From contig CAYPWY010000004.1 of NCBI GenBank assembly GCA_964414835.1, positions 1-64,000 of the forward strand: a DNA stretch of 64,000 nt, given 5' to 3'. The stretch is from Eshraghiella sp964414835. Lineage in GTDB: Bacteria > Bacillota > Clostridia > Lachnospirales > Lachnospiraceae. A program made the position numbers and the translations under genes. Below, in pieces: positions 44,566 through 55,400 of this stretch. The notes below the pieces were generated by a model. That model was not told where the DNA came from. It ran no database searches and saw only the letters and a program-made list of their open reading frames with translations. The stretch's first letter is position 1; every line of letters begins with the position of its first letter.

Positions 44566-44604
44566 TGTTATTATATGATAACAAATTTAACATTTATATA
44601 TCAA
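44566..44604 (-). promoter_or_regulatory. Promoter with palindrome for the unknown secreted protein gene
   Basis: Minus-strand TTGATA (44599-44604), 18 bases, TATCAT (44575-44580). The -10 box is inside an 18-base imperfect palindrome (TGTTAT, six bases, ATAACA, 44566-44583), a possible operator. Confidence 0.45.
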
Positions 44605-44632
44605 TATCTTTTTTATTTCACATTTACAGCAA

Positions 44633-45376
44633 TTATTTCACATTTATCCATCCGATTCCATCCATCACCAGCAGCACTACCGCCCCTGTCACAAATCCTG
44701 TTATTGCCATATACACGCATTTTTTATGGTGCTCCATAAAGCTCTCAAAGACCTTCCCTATAAGAAAAATTCCCGAAATCAGTCCGATGGCAAAGGGTAT
44801 AAGTGATATAAACTGCAATGAATATACTCTGCGTATTATATCCCCGTACATCCCCATTATATAAAGCATATGGGTAATGCTGATTCCCGGCAGTATAATG
44901 GCGGCTCCGGCAATCACTCCCGCAAGAAGCTGAGCCACAATCCACCAAACGCCATCCTTATCTCCCATATTTCCCACAGGAAGAAAATTAATTGATACCA
45001 CTATGGCGGCTCCGGCAATGAGACAGAATACACCTTTAACATCCGGCTTTGAAAGCCCTGAGTTTTTAACAAGCAATGGTATTCCAAGCGCTATTACAGC
45101 CGCAAAAACAAGTCTTACTATCATACCTGTCTTTTCATTTTCCAGAAGATATGTAACCACCCCTGCCAACAGAAAAAAGCCTGCCGCGCCGCCTGCCATA
45201 AACCACAGCAAAAACGGTATTTTTTCCTTAGGCTTCCTGAAACATCCATTGATTGCCGACAGTAAATCCTCATATATACCCATGACAACTGCCATTGTGC
45301 CTCCCGATATTCCCGGAACCGTCATAGTTGCTCCTATGCAAAATCCTTTTAAAATAATAATCCAATATTTTCCCAT
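44633..45376 (-). CDS. DUF368 membrane protein
   Basis: A 247-residue polytopic protein with about eight helices. It has the diagnostic TMTVPGISGGTMAVVMGIYE near the start and the repeat-like AIILPGISITHMLYIMGMY in the second half. DUF368 proteins are conserved and recent work links the family to undecaprenyl phosphate recycling (PopT); that assignment is from memory. The ATG at 45376 lacks a clear ribosome binding site, so the start is less certain than the gene. Confidence 0.85.
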   Translation of the reverse strand: MGKYWIIILKGFCIGATMTVPGISGGTMAVVMGIYEDLLSAINGCFRKPKEKIPFLLWFMAGGAAGFFLLAGVVTYLLENEKTGMIVRLVFAAVIALGIPLLVKNSGLSKPDVKGVFCLIAGAAIVVSINFLPVGNMGDKDGVWWIVAQLLAGVIAGAAIILPGISITHMLYIMGMYGDIIRRVYSLQFISLIPFAIGLISGIFLIGKVFESFMEHHKKCVYMAITGFVTGAVVLLVMDGIGWINVK

Positions 45377-45467
45377 GATAAAAATATATACAAAAAATCT
45401 ATATTTCAACAACCGAAAATCAGTGACAAAAACTGGCATTTTTTCCTGCTATTTTTACATAAATAGA

Positions 45468-45485
45468 TTGTTAAATAATTGACAA
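45468..45485. promoter_or_regulatory. Rex-like redox operator over the hydrogenase promoter
   Basis: TTGTTAA, four bases, TTGACAA matches the clostridial Rex consensus TTGTTAA-N4-TTAACAA at 13 of the 14 specified positions. The right half-site contains the -35 box, so a bound NADH-sensing Rex repressor would block RNA polymerase. Confidence 0.75.
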
Positions 45486-45507
45486 TGTTTATCATATAGT
45501 CTAAAAT
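45479..45507 (+). promoter_or_regulatory. Promoter of the [FeFe] hydrogenase gene
   Basis: TTGACA (45479-45484), 17 bases, TAAAAT (45502-45507), 50 bases before the ATG. Confidence 0.8.
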
Positions 45508-45557
45508 ATATATATCTATACTTTTGGAATAAAGTCAATTTGAAAGGAGACTTAATT

Positions 45558-47003
45558 ATGTATGCTGACGCTAACGTGATTAAAATCAAACATGATGTAC
45601 TTTACGAGGTTGCCAAACTGGCATTTAACGGTGAGCTTGAAGAAGGAAGGGATAACATAGCGTTTGACCTTATCAAAGGACCAAAACCTCAGTTTCGCTG
45701 TTGTATATATAAAGAAAGAGAAATTATCAGACAAAGAGTCAGACTTGCCGAAGGCAAGGCACTGAGCGGCAATGATGATATTAATGTAATTCAGGTTATC
45801 AGTTCGGCCTGTGAAGACTGTCCTATCTCCAGTTATGTAGTTACGGACAACTGCCAGAACTGTCTTGGAAAGGCTTGTATTAACGCCTGCAAATTCGGCG
45901 CTATTTCTGCAGGTGAAAAACACTCTAAGATTGATGCTACCAAATGTAAGGAGTGCGGACAGTGTGCTAAATCATGTCCTTACAATGCCATCGCACATCT
46001 TAAACGTCCTTGCAAAAATGCCTGCCCTGTCAATGCGATTACATATGACGAGAACGGTATCTCTGTAATCGATGAAAGCAAATGCATCCGCTGCGGTCAG
46101 TGTATTCACAGCTGTCCATTCGGTGCCATCGGCTCTAAGACATTTATCGTGGATGTTATTAATGCCATCCTCTCAAAGCGTCCCGTATACGCAATGGTTG
46201 CTCCTGCAACAGAAGGCCAGTTCGGTGCTGACATAACTATGGCAAGCTGGAAAAAAGCCATGAAGGAAGTTGGCTTTACCGATATGTTTGAAGTGGGTAT
46301 GGGCGGTGACATGACTACAATGAGTGAAGCCGAGGAATGGGCTGAAGCCTATAAAGCAGGCGAGAAAAAAACCACCTCCTGCTGTCCGGGCTTTGTCAAT
46401 ATGATTCGCAGACATTTTCCTGAGCTTTCAGACAATATTTCAACAACCGTTTCACCTATGTGTATGGTATCAAGAATGATTAAAGCCAAGGTTCCGGGAG
46501 CTTATACCGTATTTATCGGACCTTGTATTGCCAAGAAGTCGGAAGTTGCTGACCAGAGAATAGAAGGTAATGCTGATGCAGTTCTCACATTCAGTGAGAT
46601 TCGTGCCATTATGAAAGCCAAAAATGTTGTTCTTCAGCCTGCTGAAAATACATATCAGGAGTCGTCAACATTTGGCAAACGCTATGGAAATTCAGGCGGT
46701 GTTACTGATTCCGTACTTGAATACCTTAAGGAAACAGATAACGAGATTGATGCAAAGGTATACAGGGCTAACGGTGCTGCAGAGTGTAAGAAAGCGCTGC
46801 TTCTTATGAAGGCAGGAAGACTCCCTGAGGACTTTATTGAAGGTATGGCATGCGAAGGCGGCTGCGTAGGCGGTCCAAGCTCATTTACCAACCAGCTTGC
46901 TGCCAAAAAGGACAGGGATTCCCTTATAAGCTGTGCAGACTGCAGAACTATTGTAGAAAACCTTAAAAATATTGATATGGGTTCATTCGAGCACCACAGA
47001 TAA
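45558..47003 (+). CDS. Monomeric [FeFe] hydrogenase, group B-like
   Basis: A 481-residue ferredoxin-linked hydrogenase. Two CxxCxxCxxxCP iron-sulfur motifs lie at 130-141 and 176-187, with further cysteines at 85-111. The H-cluster motifs are TSCCPGF (273-279), GPCIAKKSE (321-329) and EGMACEGGCVGGP (from 428), giving ligands near C275, C323, C432 and C436. The TSCCP form, in place of TSCxPxW, is characteristic of group B enzymes, whose role is poorly known; it may use reduced ferredoxin to make H2. AAAGGAG precedes the ATG. No maturase genes are in view. Confidence 0.9.
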   Translation: MYADANVIKIKHDVLYEVAKLAFNGELEEGRDNIAFDLIKGPKPQFRCCIYKEREIIRQRVRLAEGKALSGNDDINVIQVISSACEDCPISSYVVTDNCQNCLGKACINACKFGAISAGEKHSKIDATKCKECGQCAKSCPYNAIAHLKRPCKNACPVNAITYDENGISVIDESKCIRCGQCIHSCPFGAIGSKTFIVDVINAILSKRPVYAMVAPATEGQFGADITMASWKKAMKEVGFTDMFEVGMGGDMTTMSEAEEWAEAYKAGEKKTTSCCPGFVNMIRRHFPELSDNISTTVSPMCMVSRMIKAKVPGAYTVFIGPCIAKKSEVADQRIEGNADAVLTFSEIRAIMKAKNVVLQPAENTYQESSTFGKRYGNSGGVTDSVLEYLKETDNEIDAKVYRANGAAECKKALLLMKAGRLPEDFIEGMACEGGCVGGPSSFTNQLAAKKDRDSLISCADCRTIVENLKNIDMGSFEHHR

Positions 47004-47030
47004 ATCGAATTTAACTATACAGACACTGAT

Positions 47031-48230
47031 ATGAATAACCGTTACAAGAAAACAATAACCGCATGTTTTGTTGGTTATATAGTTCAGGCAATAGTCAACA
47101 ACTTTGTGCCGCTGCTATTTCTAACCTTCAGCAGTGCGTACGATATACCTTTATCTAAAATCACCTTGTTAATAACCGTCAATTTTGTGATACAGCTTTT
47201 AATTGATGTATCGTCGGTGACGTTTGTTGACAGAATAGGCTACCGGGCTTCAATGATTATTGCACATATTATGGCGGCATTGGGTCTGACTGCATTGACA
47301 TTTCTGCCCCAGCTGCTGCCTGACGCTTTTGCAGGTCTTCTTATTGCTGTGGCCATATACGCCATAGGCGGAGGACTTTTAGAAGTGCTTGTCAGCCCTA
47401 TAGTGGAGGCTTGTCCTACTGATAACAAGGAAAAGGCAATGAGCCTTCTGCACTCCTTTTACTGTTGGGGACAGGTAGGTGTTGTATTGCTTGCCACAAT
47501 ATATTTCAAGCTTTTTGGCATTTCAAATTGGCGATGCCTTGCTGTTATACTTGCTGTTATACCTATTATCAATGCCATTGTTTTTATAAGGGTTCCCATA
47601 GCATCACTTATGGATGAGGGAGAGACAAGCTTTTCGCTTAAAGAGCTGTTTTCCCATAAAATTTTCTGGATGCTTATGATTATGATGGTATGTGCAGGTG
47701 CCAGCGAGCTTGCAGTCAGTCAGTGGGCATCCACATTTGCCGAAAAAGGACTTGGCGTGTCCAAAGCAACCGGAGACCTTGCGGGGCCTATGGCATTTGC
47801 CGTACTTATGGGCTGTGCCAGAGCATTTTACGGCAGATTCGGTGACAAGATTAACCTTAACATATTTATGATTATCAGCACCATTTTGTGCATAGCTTCA
47901 TACCTTATGATTGCATTGATTCCTGTGCCTGCGCTTTCCCTGATAGGCTGCGGTCTTACGGGAATGTCTGTAGGAATTATGTGGCCGGGTACATTCAGTA
48001 AGGCATCCGCTTCTTTAAGAAGAGGCGGAACCACAATGTTTGCACTTCTGGCGCTTGCCGGAGATTTGGGATGCAGCGGAGGACCCACGCTTGTAGGTAT
48101 GGTATCGTCGGCATTGAACGACAATCTTAACCGTGGAATCCTTGTAGGAACTGTCTTTCCTGTAATAATGCTTATTGGTTTGCTGGTAACTTCAATCAAG
48201 TCCAATCAAAAATCTCCGAAGAGGGTTTAA
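47031..48230 (+). CDS. Major facilitator superfamily transporter
   Basis: A 399-residue membrane protein with about twelve helices, of the sugar/FucP-like MFS type judged from DRIGYRASMIIAHIMAALG and a second-half FYGRFGDKINLN. The substrate is unknown. It starts 28 bases after the hydrogenase stop, without a clear ribosome binding site, and may be co-transcribed with it. Its stop codon lies inside the loop of the downstream terminator. Confidence 0.87.
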   Translation: MNNRYKKTITACFVGYIVQAIVNNFVPLLFLTFSSAYDIPLSKITLLITVNFVIQLLIDVSSVTFVDRIGYRASMIIAHIMAALGLTALTFLPQLLPDAFAGLLIAVAIYAIGGGLLEVLVSPIVEACPTDNKEKAMSLLHSFYCWGQVGVVLLATIYFKLFGISNWRCLAVILAVIPIINAIVFIRVPIASLMDEGETSFSLKELFSHKIFWMLMIMMVCAGASELAVSQWASTFAEKGLGVSKATGDLAGPMAFAVLMGCARAFYGRFGDKINLNIFMIISTILCIASYLMIALIPVPALSLIGCGLTGMSVGIMWPGTFSKASASLRRGGTTMFALLALAGDLGCSGGPTLVGMVSSALNDNLNRGILVGTVFPVIMLIGLLVTSIKSNQKSPKRV

Positions 48231-48246
48231 CCCTCTCGGAGATTTT
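48209..48246. terminator. Bidirectional terminator between MFS and trkA genes
   Basis: A stem of 16 base pairs (AAAATCTCCGA, one bulge, GAGGG, with CCCTC, TCGGAGATTTT) and a 5-base loop. It spans the ends of both convergent genes and serves both directions, since T runs are on each strand. Confidence 0.9.
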
Positions 48247-48889
48247 AATTGATTATTTTATCCAGCTTATTATTTTTCCCTACGACTATAAGGTGCTCAT
48301 TTTCTTTGAAAACATATTCTGCCGGCGGCATCATATGAACCCGTCCCTGTCGCTTATATCCTATAATATTTGCATCATATTGCGAGCGGAAATTAACTTC
48401 TTTAATGCTCTTTCCTATACATTCAGGAAAAGGAGGTATCTCATATATCCCATGCTCCGAATCAAGCTCTATATAATCAAAAAGCGCCTGCTTGCTGAAT
48501 TTTTTTGCCATACGTTCCGCTATATCCCTGTCAGGATATATAACATCATCAGCACCGTTCCTCAGCAGGAACTTGGCATGAATATCCCTGCATGCAAGAC
48601 TGACCACTCTCCTGCCGCCCATTTCTTTTACAAGACTTGTGACCTCAAGTGAGCTTTGGAAGTTCTCTCCGATGCACACAAAGCATATATCAAAATTGGA
48701 TACGCCAAGACTTTGCAGTACCTCAGTGTTGGTACAGTCTCCAATCTTGGCACTGGTAACATACGGAAGCAAATCCTCTACCTGCTCCTCGTCTTTGTCG
48801 ATTATTAAAATCTCATTATTATATTTTGCCAGATTTTTACACAAATGATGTCCGAACTTGCCAAGTCCGATAATTAAACATGATTTCAT
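48245..48889 (-). CDS. trkA: TrkA/KtrA-type potassium channel gating subunit
   Basis: A 214-residue cytosolic RCK protein. The Rossmann motif is IIGLGKFGHHLCKNL and a TrkA-C domain follows from about residue 140. Such proteins gate the partner potassium channel in answer to nucleotides. GGTGGG precedes the ATG, and the gene lies 9 bases after trkH. Confidence 0.94.
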   Translation of the reverse strand: MKSCLIIGLGKFGHHLCKNLAKYNNEILIIDKDEEQVEDLLPYVTSAKIGDCTNTEVLQSLGVSNFDICFVCIGENFQSSLEVTSLVKEMGGRRVVSLACRDIHAKFLLRNGADDVIYPDRDIAERMAKKFSKQALFDYIELDSEHGIYEIPPFPECIGKSIKEVNFRSQYDANIIGYKRQGRVHMMPPAEYVFKENEHLIVVGKNNKLDKIIN

Positions 48890-48898
48890 AAACCCACC

Positions 48899-50245
48899 CT
48901 AACCTATGGAAATCTTTTCCTCCGGATAATACACCGGTGCAACTTTTTTCTTCTGCATAAACGAAAGCGCAAATGAAAGGCTTCCTACTCTTCCGCAGAA
49001 CATCAACAGCATTATTATAATTCTTGAAAAAGTATTTAACTCTCTGGTTATTCCCGTACTCATTCCCACTGTACCGATAGCTGAAAACACTTCAAAAAGC
49101 ACATCCTCAAATGCCAGCCTGTTTACTGCCAGAACAGCTATACATGCAATAACCGCCAGCAAAAGATTTAACAGAAACACGGTACTTGATTTATGAACCG
49201 CCTCATCATCAAAACGGCGTTTGAATACGCTTCCGCTGTGTCCTCTGCTTATTCCTGAAATCAGATTAACCACAAGCACAAATATTGTAGTTGTCTTGAT
49301 TCCGCCTGCAGTAGAACCGGGTGAACCTCCGATAAACATCAGTACGACCATAATAAGCTTTGACGCACCCGTAAGTGCTCCGGAGTCTATTGTGTTAAAA
49401 CCTGCTGTTCTGGTTGTTACTGAGCTGAAAAGGGAAGCCAGTATACGTTCTCCCAAATTCATTCCCTGCATGGTATTATTATATTCAATTATAAAAAACA
49501 GCGCCGCACCTGCAAATACAAGAAATAATGTAGTGACAAGAACTATTTTGGTATGAAGGCTGTACTTTTTAAACCGCAGCTTATGGACCATAATATCGTC
49601 CCACACCACAAAGCCGATTCCTCCGATTATAATAAGAGCCATTATAACAATATTCACAACCGGGTCAGAGGCATAATTGCACAGAGAATTATATTCCGTT
49701 TCAAAACCCATTAAATCAAAGCCGGCATTACAGAAAGCGGATACGGCATGAAAAATACCGTAATATATTCCCTTTGGTCCTAAATCAAAGCAGAACCTAA
49801 TTCCAAGAATAAGTGCGCCGATTCCCTCGATGCAGAATGTTCCCTGGACTATTTTCTTGGTAAGCTTAATAATTCCCCCAAGCTTAAGTGTGTTAACGCT
49901 CTCTTGCAGAAGTCCTCTTGTTTTAAGTCCGATACGCCTTCTCAAAATAAGCGAAAACATAACGCCGATGGTTATGAAACCCAACCCGCCAACCTGTATA
50001 AGACAGAGTATAACCACCTGTCCAAACACGGTCCAATGGGTAAACGTATCCACAACAACAAGTCCTGTCACGCAGGTTGCGCTGACAGACGTAAAAAGAC
50101 TGTCCAAAAACGGTGTAAAGTGTCCGTCTTTTGACGATACCGGAAGCATCAAAAGTATAGTTCCTATTGTAATTATCGTCAGAAAGCCTATTACAAGAAA
50201 CTGTGTCTGCGAAAGCTTATTTTTAACCTTAACCGGATTGCCCAT
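48899..50245 (-). CDS. trkH: TrkH/KtrB-type potassium uptake protein
   Basis: A 448-residue membrane protein of four M1-P-M2 repeats. Selectivity-loop segments include SVSATCVTGLVV, AVSAFCNAGFDLMG, SVTTRTAGFNTID and SAIGTVGMSTGITR. It forms the K+ (possibly Na+-coupled) pore gated by the TrkA product. GGAAGGG lies before the ATG at 50245, preferred over starts up to 39 bases upstream. Confidence 0.94.
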   Translation of the reverse strand: MGNPVKVKNKLSQTQFLVIGFLTIITIGTILLMLPVSSKDGHFTPFLDSLFTSVSATCVTGLVVVDTFTHWTVFGQVVILCLIQVGGLGFITIGVMFSLILRRRIGLKTRGLLQESVNTLKLGGIIKLTKKIVQGTFCIEGIGALILGIRFCFDLGPKGIYYGIFHAVSAFCNAGFDLMGFETEYNSLCNYASDPVVNIVIMALIIIGGIGFVVWDDIMVHKLRFKKYSLHTKIVLVTTLFLVFAGAALFFIIEYNNTMQGMNLGERILASLFSSVTTRTAGFNTIDSGALTGASKLIMVVLMFIGGSPGSTAGGIKTTTIFVLVVNLISGISRGHSGSVFKRRFDDEAVHKSSTVFLLNLLLAVIACIAVLAVNRLAFEDVLFEVFSAIGTVGMSTGITRELNTFSRIIIMLLMFCGRVGSLSFALSFMQKKKVAPVYYPEEKISIG

Positions 50246-50292
50246 TGACTTACCCTTCCGTTGCATAGCTCTTTGTACACCCATTACATATG

Positions 50293-51513
50293 TTAAAGAT
50301 TTGTCTGAATAAGCTTAGGATTATATCCCGCTTTTTTCATTGCATTTATAATTTCATCTTTGTGCTCCATACCAAAAGCTTCAAGAGTTATACTAAGCTC
50401 AACTGCCGCATTTCTGTTAATGCTGACAAACTGATTGTGGTCAAGCTTAATTACGTTGCCCTTGGCATCTGCAATAACCTTGGCAACCTTAAGAAGCTCT
50501 CCCGGCTTATCCGGCAAAAGTACGGACATCGAGAACACTCTTCCTCTCTGTATAAGTCCGTGACGAACCACAGATGACATTGTTATTACATCCATATTGC
50601 CGCCGCTTAAGATTGAAACTATTTTTTTGCCTGAGACGTCCAAATGCTTAAGTGCCGCAACTGATAAAAGCCCTGAATTTTCAACTACCATTTTATGATT
50701 TTCAACCATATCAAGGAATGCAACTATAAGCTCATCATCCTCGACAGTTATAATTTCGTCTACATTTTCCTGAATATAATGGAAAATTCTGCTTCCCGGA
50801 GTCTTGACAGCAGTACCGTCGGCTATCGTACTTACATTGGGAAGAGTTGTGACCTTACCTTCCTTAAGTGACACCTCCATGCAGTTAGCTCCTGCCGGTT
50901 CAACGCCTATAACCTTAATCTTAGGATTCAGCATCTTTGCAAGTGTTGACACTCCTGTTGCAAGGCCTCCGCCTCCTATAGGAACCAGAATATAGTCCAC
51001 AGTAGGAAGCTCCTTGATAATCTCCATAGCAATGCTTCCCTGACCTGTTGCAACGTCCAAATCATCAAACGGATGTATAAATGTATATCCCTGCTCTTTG
51101 GCAAGCTTTATTGCATATTCACATGACTCATCATATACATCGCCATACAATACCACTTCCGCACCGTAGCTCTTAGTACGGTTTATTTTGATAATAGGTG
51201 TGGAGGTAGGCATTACAATAACAGCCTTTACGCCGTATATTTTGGCGGCATAGGCAACGCCCTGTGCATGATTGCCTGCCGATGCGGTTATAAGCCCCTT
51301 GCTGCGCTCTTCATCTGTAAGTGTGCTTATTTTATAGTAGGCACCTCTGACCTTATACGCTCCAGTATACTGCATATTCTCAGGCTTAAAGTATACTTTG
51401 TTGCCTGTCTGGTTACTGTAATATTCGCTGTATACAAGCCTTGTGTCACTTGTGACCTCCTTTACCCGCTCGGAAGCCTCTTCAAATTTTTCCAATGTAA
51501 GTTTGTCAGTCAT
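50293..51513 (-). CDS. ilvA: Threonine ammonia-lyase with ACT-like domain
   Basis: A 406-residue PLP enzyme that deaminates threonine to 2-oxobutyrate. The PLP lysine is K54 in NMQYTGAYKVRGAYYK; the phosphate loop is PIGGGGLATGVS. From about residue 325 an ACT-type regulatory domain (SVLLPDKPGELLKVAKVI) follows. This short form fits TdcB-like catabolic or biosynthetic enzymes equally well. Its ATG overlaps the ftsY end by 8 bases. Confidence 0.93.
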   Translation of the reverse strand: MTDKLTLEKFEEASERVKEVTSDTRLVYSEYYSNQTGNKVYFKPENMQYTGAYKVRGAYYKISTLTDEERSKGLITASAGNHAQGVAYAAKIYGVKAVIVMPTSTPIIKINRTKSYGAEVVLYGDVYDESCEYAIKLAKEQGYTFIHPFDDLDVATGQGSIAMEIIKELPTVDYILVPIGGGGLATGVSTLAKMLNPKIKVIGVEPAGANCMEVSLKEGKVTTLPNVSTIADGTAVKTPGSRIFHYIQENVDEIITVEDDELIVAFLDMVENHKMVVENSGLLSVAALKHLDVSGKKIVSILSGGNMDVITMSSVVRHGLIQRGRVFSMSVLLPDKPGELLKVAKVIADAKGNVIKLDHNQFVSINRNAAVELSITLEAFGMEHKDEIINAMKKAGYNPKLIQTNL

Positions 51514-52441
51514 TATCCGTATCTCCTTTTATTTCAAATAAAGCATTAACAAAATCGTCTGAATTGAATTTCTGCAAATCGTCAATCTGCTCGCCGACTC
51601 CGATGTATTTTACCGGAACACCGTACTCAGATTGTATTGCAACTGCAATACCGCCCTTGGCTGTTCCGTCCATCTTAGTCAGCACAATTCCCGATATATC
51701 GGCAGCCTGACGAAATTCCTTAAGCTGTGACAATGCATTCTGTCCTGTTGTTCCATCCAGAACAATAAGGTTTTCTCTATATGCATCAGGAAATTCTCTC
51801 TCGATAATCCTGTCAATCTTCTTAAGCTCGTCCATAAGATTTTTCTTGTTATGAAGCCTTCCCGCCGTGTCGCATATAAGAACATCCGCATTGCGGGCCT
51901 TGGCAGCCTGAATAGCGTCATATATAACTGCTCCGGGGTCAGAGCCTTCATTCTGTGCAATTATATCAACTCCTGCCCTGACAGCCCACTCCTCAAGCTG
52001 TTCAATGGCCGCCGCCCTGAAAGTATCAGCCGCAGCCAGAATAACCTTCTTTCCCTGTGCCTTAAGTCCTGCGGCAATTTTGCCTATTGAAGTGGTTTTA
52101 CCTACACCGTTGACACCTATTACAAGCACCACGGATTTGCGGTTCTCATACTCGTATGCATTTTCGCCCAAATACATCTGTTCTTTAATTGAATTAATAA
52201 GAATTTCCCTGCATTCTTCAGGCTCTTTAATTTTAAGCTCCCTGACCTTATCCTTCAGGTCATCAATTATTTTTTCTGTTGTGACAACACCTAAATCGCC
52301 CATAATGAGCATTTCTTCAAGCTCATCATAAAAATCATCATCGATTTTAGTGAACCCATGAAATATGGAATTAAGACCCGAAACCACATTATCCCTTGTC
52401 TTACTGAGCCCCGATATAAGTTTTTTGAAAAATCCTGCCAT
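51506..52441 (-). CDS. ftsY: Signal recognition particle receptor FtsY
   Basis: A 311-residue SRP receptor GTPase. It has an N domain, G1 in GVNGVGKT (109-116), AAADTFRAAAIEQLEEW, the DTAGR box and TKMDGTAKGG. The acidic A domain of E. coli FtsY is missing, as usual in Gram-positives. It follows smc by 11 bases. Confidence 0.97.
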   Translation of the reverse strand: MAGFFKKLISGLSKTRDNVVSGLNSIFHGFTKIDDDFYDELEEMLIMGDLGVVTTEKIIDDLKDKVRELKIKEPEECREILINSIKEQMYLGENAYEYENRKSVVLVIGVNGVGKTTSIGKIAAGLKAQGKKVILAAADTFRAAAIEQLEEWAVRAGVDIIAQNEGSDPGAVIYDAIQAAKARNADVLICDTAGRLHNKKNLMDELKKIDRIIEREFPDAYRENLIVLDGTTGQNALSQLKEFRQAADISGIVLTKMDGTAKGGIAVAIQSEYGVPVKYIGVGEQIDDLQKFNSDDFVNALFEIKGDTDND

Positions 52442-52452
52442 ATTATTATCCT

Positions 52453-55400
52453 CTAATTCTTAGTCTTCTCATCCAACTGGCTGGCAATAAGGTCAACAGA
52501 TACAAGCGTTGATACTCCCTTTTCCTGCATGGTAATACCATACAGCCTGTCAGCAGATGCCATAGTTCCACGTCTGTGCGTAATTACTATAAACTGTGTA
52601 TTTTTAGTTAAATTATGTAAGTATTTGGCAAATCTGTCAACATTAGAATCATCAAGCGCTGCCTCAATCTCATCCAGAAGACAGAATGGCGAAGGCTTAA
52701 GATTCTGGATTGCAAAAAGAAGACATATGGCGGTAAGTGCTTTTTCACCGCCTGAAAGCTGCATCATATTCTGGAGTTTTTTGCCCGGCGGCTGTGAAAC
52801 TATGGTTATGTCTGCTTCGAGAATGTCTGCATCCTCCTGAAGCTCAATAGTTCCTTTTCCTCCTCCGAAAAGCTGCTTGAATACCTTGTCAAACTCAACC
52901 TTGATTTCTTCAAATTTTTCTGTAAATCTTGTCCTCATGCCTGAGTCAAGTTCTTTAATAATATCTATAAGCTTATCTCTTGCAATAATCAAATCATCAT
53001 GCTGCCCTTTAAGAAATTCATATCTTTCGGATACTTCCTTATATTCCTCTATGGCGTTGACGTTAACATCGCCAAGCTTACGTATATCATTCTTAATTGA
53101 ATTAACAAGTTTTTTGATTTCCCCTTCATCATTCAAATCCTGACTGCGCATTGATGCCGCCTGATTAAGAGTGATTTCGTACTCATTCCACATATAGTCA
53201 ATTCTTGCATCTCTTGTGGTTTCATATTTTTCCCTGTTCTGAGTAAGTCTGAACTGTTCTTTTTCCAAATCCACCAGTTTTGTACGGCACTCTTCACGGG
53301 AATCAAAAAAGCTCTTTATTGATTCATTGAGTTCTTCCTTAAGCGCCTTGAGGCTGTCAAGTTCTTCCTCGTAAGCCCCTATCTGTTTTTCCGCTTCTTC
53401 TATAATCTCTGCTATCTGTTGAATCTCACTGTTCTTATTTTCAACTTCCCTGACAGAATCCTCCTTGTTGCCTTCAAGGTCCTGAATGCTTTCGTTAAGT
53501 CGTTCAATCTCCCTGAGCACACGCTTGATACTTTCCTCAATAAACGCTGCTTTTTGTGATATGCCGGAAAATTCGATATGCACACTCTGTGCCAGCTCAT
53601 TCCTGTCTGAAAGCTCTGCTTTAAGCGCCTCTGCCTTAATTGTATTCTGCTCAATCTCGGCAGTTGTATTCTCATTATATTTCTCTATATCGTAAAGCTC
53701 CTGCCTTAGAGACTTAAGGTTATCGTTAATTTCTTTTACCTGTCTGTCAATTTCTCCTGCTTCTCTTGCATTGTCTTCATACATTGACTTGATTTCATTC
53801 TGTTTGGAAGCAGTCTGGTCATACTGTATTTTAGCTGTGTTTTTCTCAAGAAGCTTCTCTTGCAAGGCTTCCTGATTGTTCTTGACTAACTGGCTTATAT
53901 CAGACATTCTTTCGGCGATTTCGGCAATATCATCCTCAATTTTCGTTATTGCACTGTCCGTCTTTTTAATTATTGTTTCCAAATCCTCAATCTCACGGCG
54001 GCGTCCAAGCAGATTGCCGGAATTTTTGAAAGCACCGCCTGTCATTGAACCGCCCGGATTAAGAAGCTCGCCTTCCAGTGTAACTATCTTAATTGAATGA
54101 TTGTATCTTCGTGCAAGCTTAAGTGCATTGTCAATAGTATCAACAACAGCGCACCTTCCCAACAGGTACTCAGAAAGACCGGAATACTCATCTTCTGTAT
54201 CCACAAGCTCAGAGGCGTATCCTATAAAGCCCGGTTCGGATTTAAGCTCTTCTCTCCGGCTATTTCTGACCGATATGGCAGACAACGGTAAAAATGTAGC
54301 ACGTCCCAGTTTATTCTGCTTCAGGTATTGTATCATCCTTTTGGCAGTATCCTCATTATCTGTGACTATGTTCTGAATAGTTCCGCCGAGAGCCGTTTCT
54401 ATTGCTATTTCATATTCAGGTATGGTCTTTATAATATCAGCCACAACGCCGAGAACACCTTTTTCCGATTCTCTGCGTTCCATAACCTTGCGGATACTGT
54501 TGCCATAGCCATCGTAACGCTCCGCAATATTGCGCATTGTTTCAAGGCGTGTCCTGCTGCGCATATTCTGTTCTTTTGCCACACCAAGCTTATTTTCAAG
54601 CTCTGTGCGGCGGTTTTTAAGCTCCATGCGTTCCGCAGTCAGCTTGTTATTTTCTGAGGTAAGCTTATCAATCGCGGCACTTACGTCGTCAAGTGCCTTT
54701 TTATGACTGCTTAATGTATTGTCAAACTGACTTTCATCGGTTTTATAGTTGATAAGTCTGCTGTTCAGCTCAGCCTTTCTTATGCCAATCTGCTCCAGCA
54801 TTGTCTCATAGCGCTGAATATTGGTTCTTATTATGCCCTTCTGATTGAGATTTTCCATAATAACAGACTTTTTGTTCTCTATATCAGATGTAAGCGTTTC
54901 TATCTGCTCTGTAATCACTGACACCTGGGCGTCCGCCTCATTCTGACGCATACGGACATCATCAATCTGTTCACTCATAGCAAATTTCTGCTTTATAAGG
55001 GAGCTTTTTTCATCATTGCGCTCCTCTATCTGCTCTCTTATGGAAGCTATTCGTGAGGCAAGCTGTTCATCGCTTTGATTGGCAGATTTAATCTGCTCCT
55101 TCAATATTTCTATCTGATTGGCAAGCTTATTCTTGTCAATCTGCGCCTGATTGTTAAGTGACACCACTTCATCAATTCTGGCTGTCGTTTCCTGTATTTT
55201 GGCATCCTTTTCGTCATATACGGTTTTAATGTGCTCAAATTCACTGCGGGTGCTTTCTATATCCCCATCAACGATTTCAAGCTTTTGGGTTACTTCCGTA
55301 AGCCCTGCCTTAAGACTTTCTGTTTCTATAAGGAAGAGGTTTACTTCATATCTTTTGAGATTTTCTTTGAGATTTAAATATTCCCTTGCTTTCTCAGACT

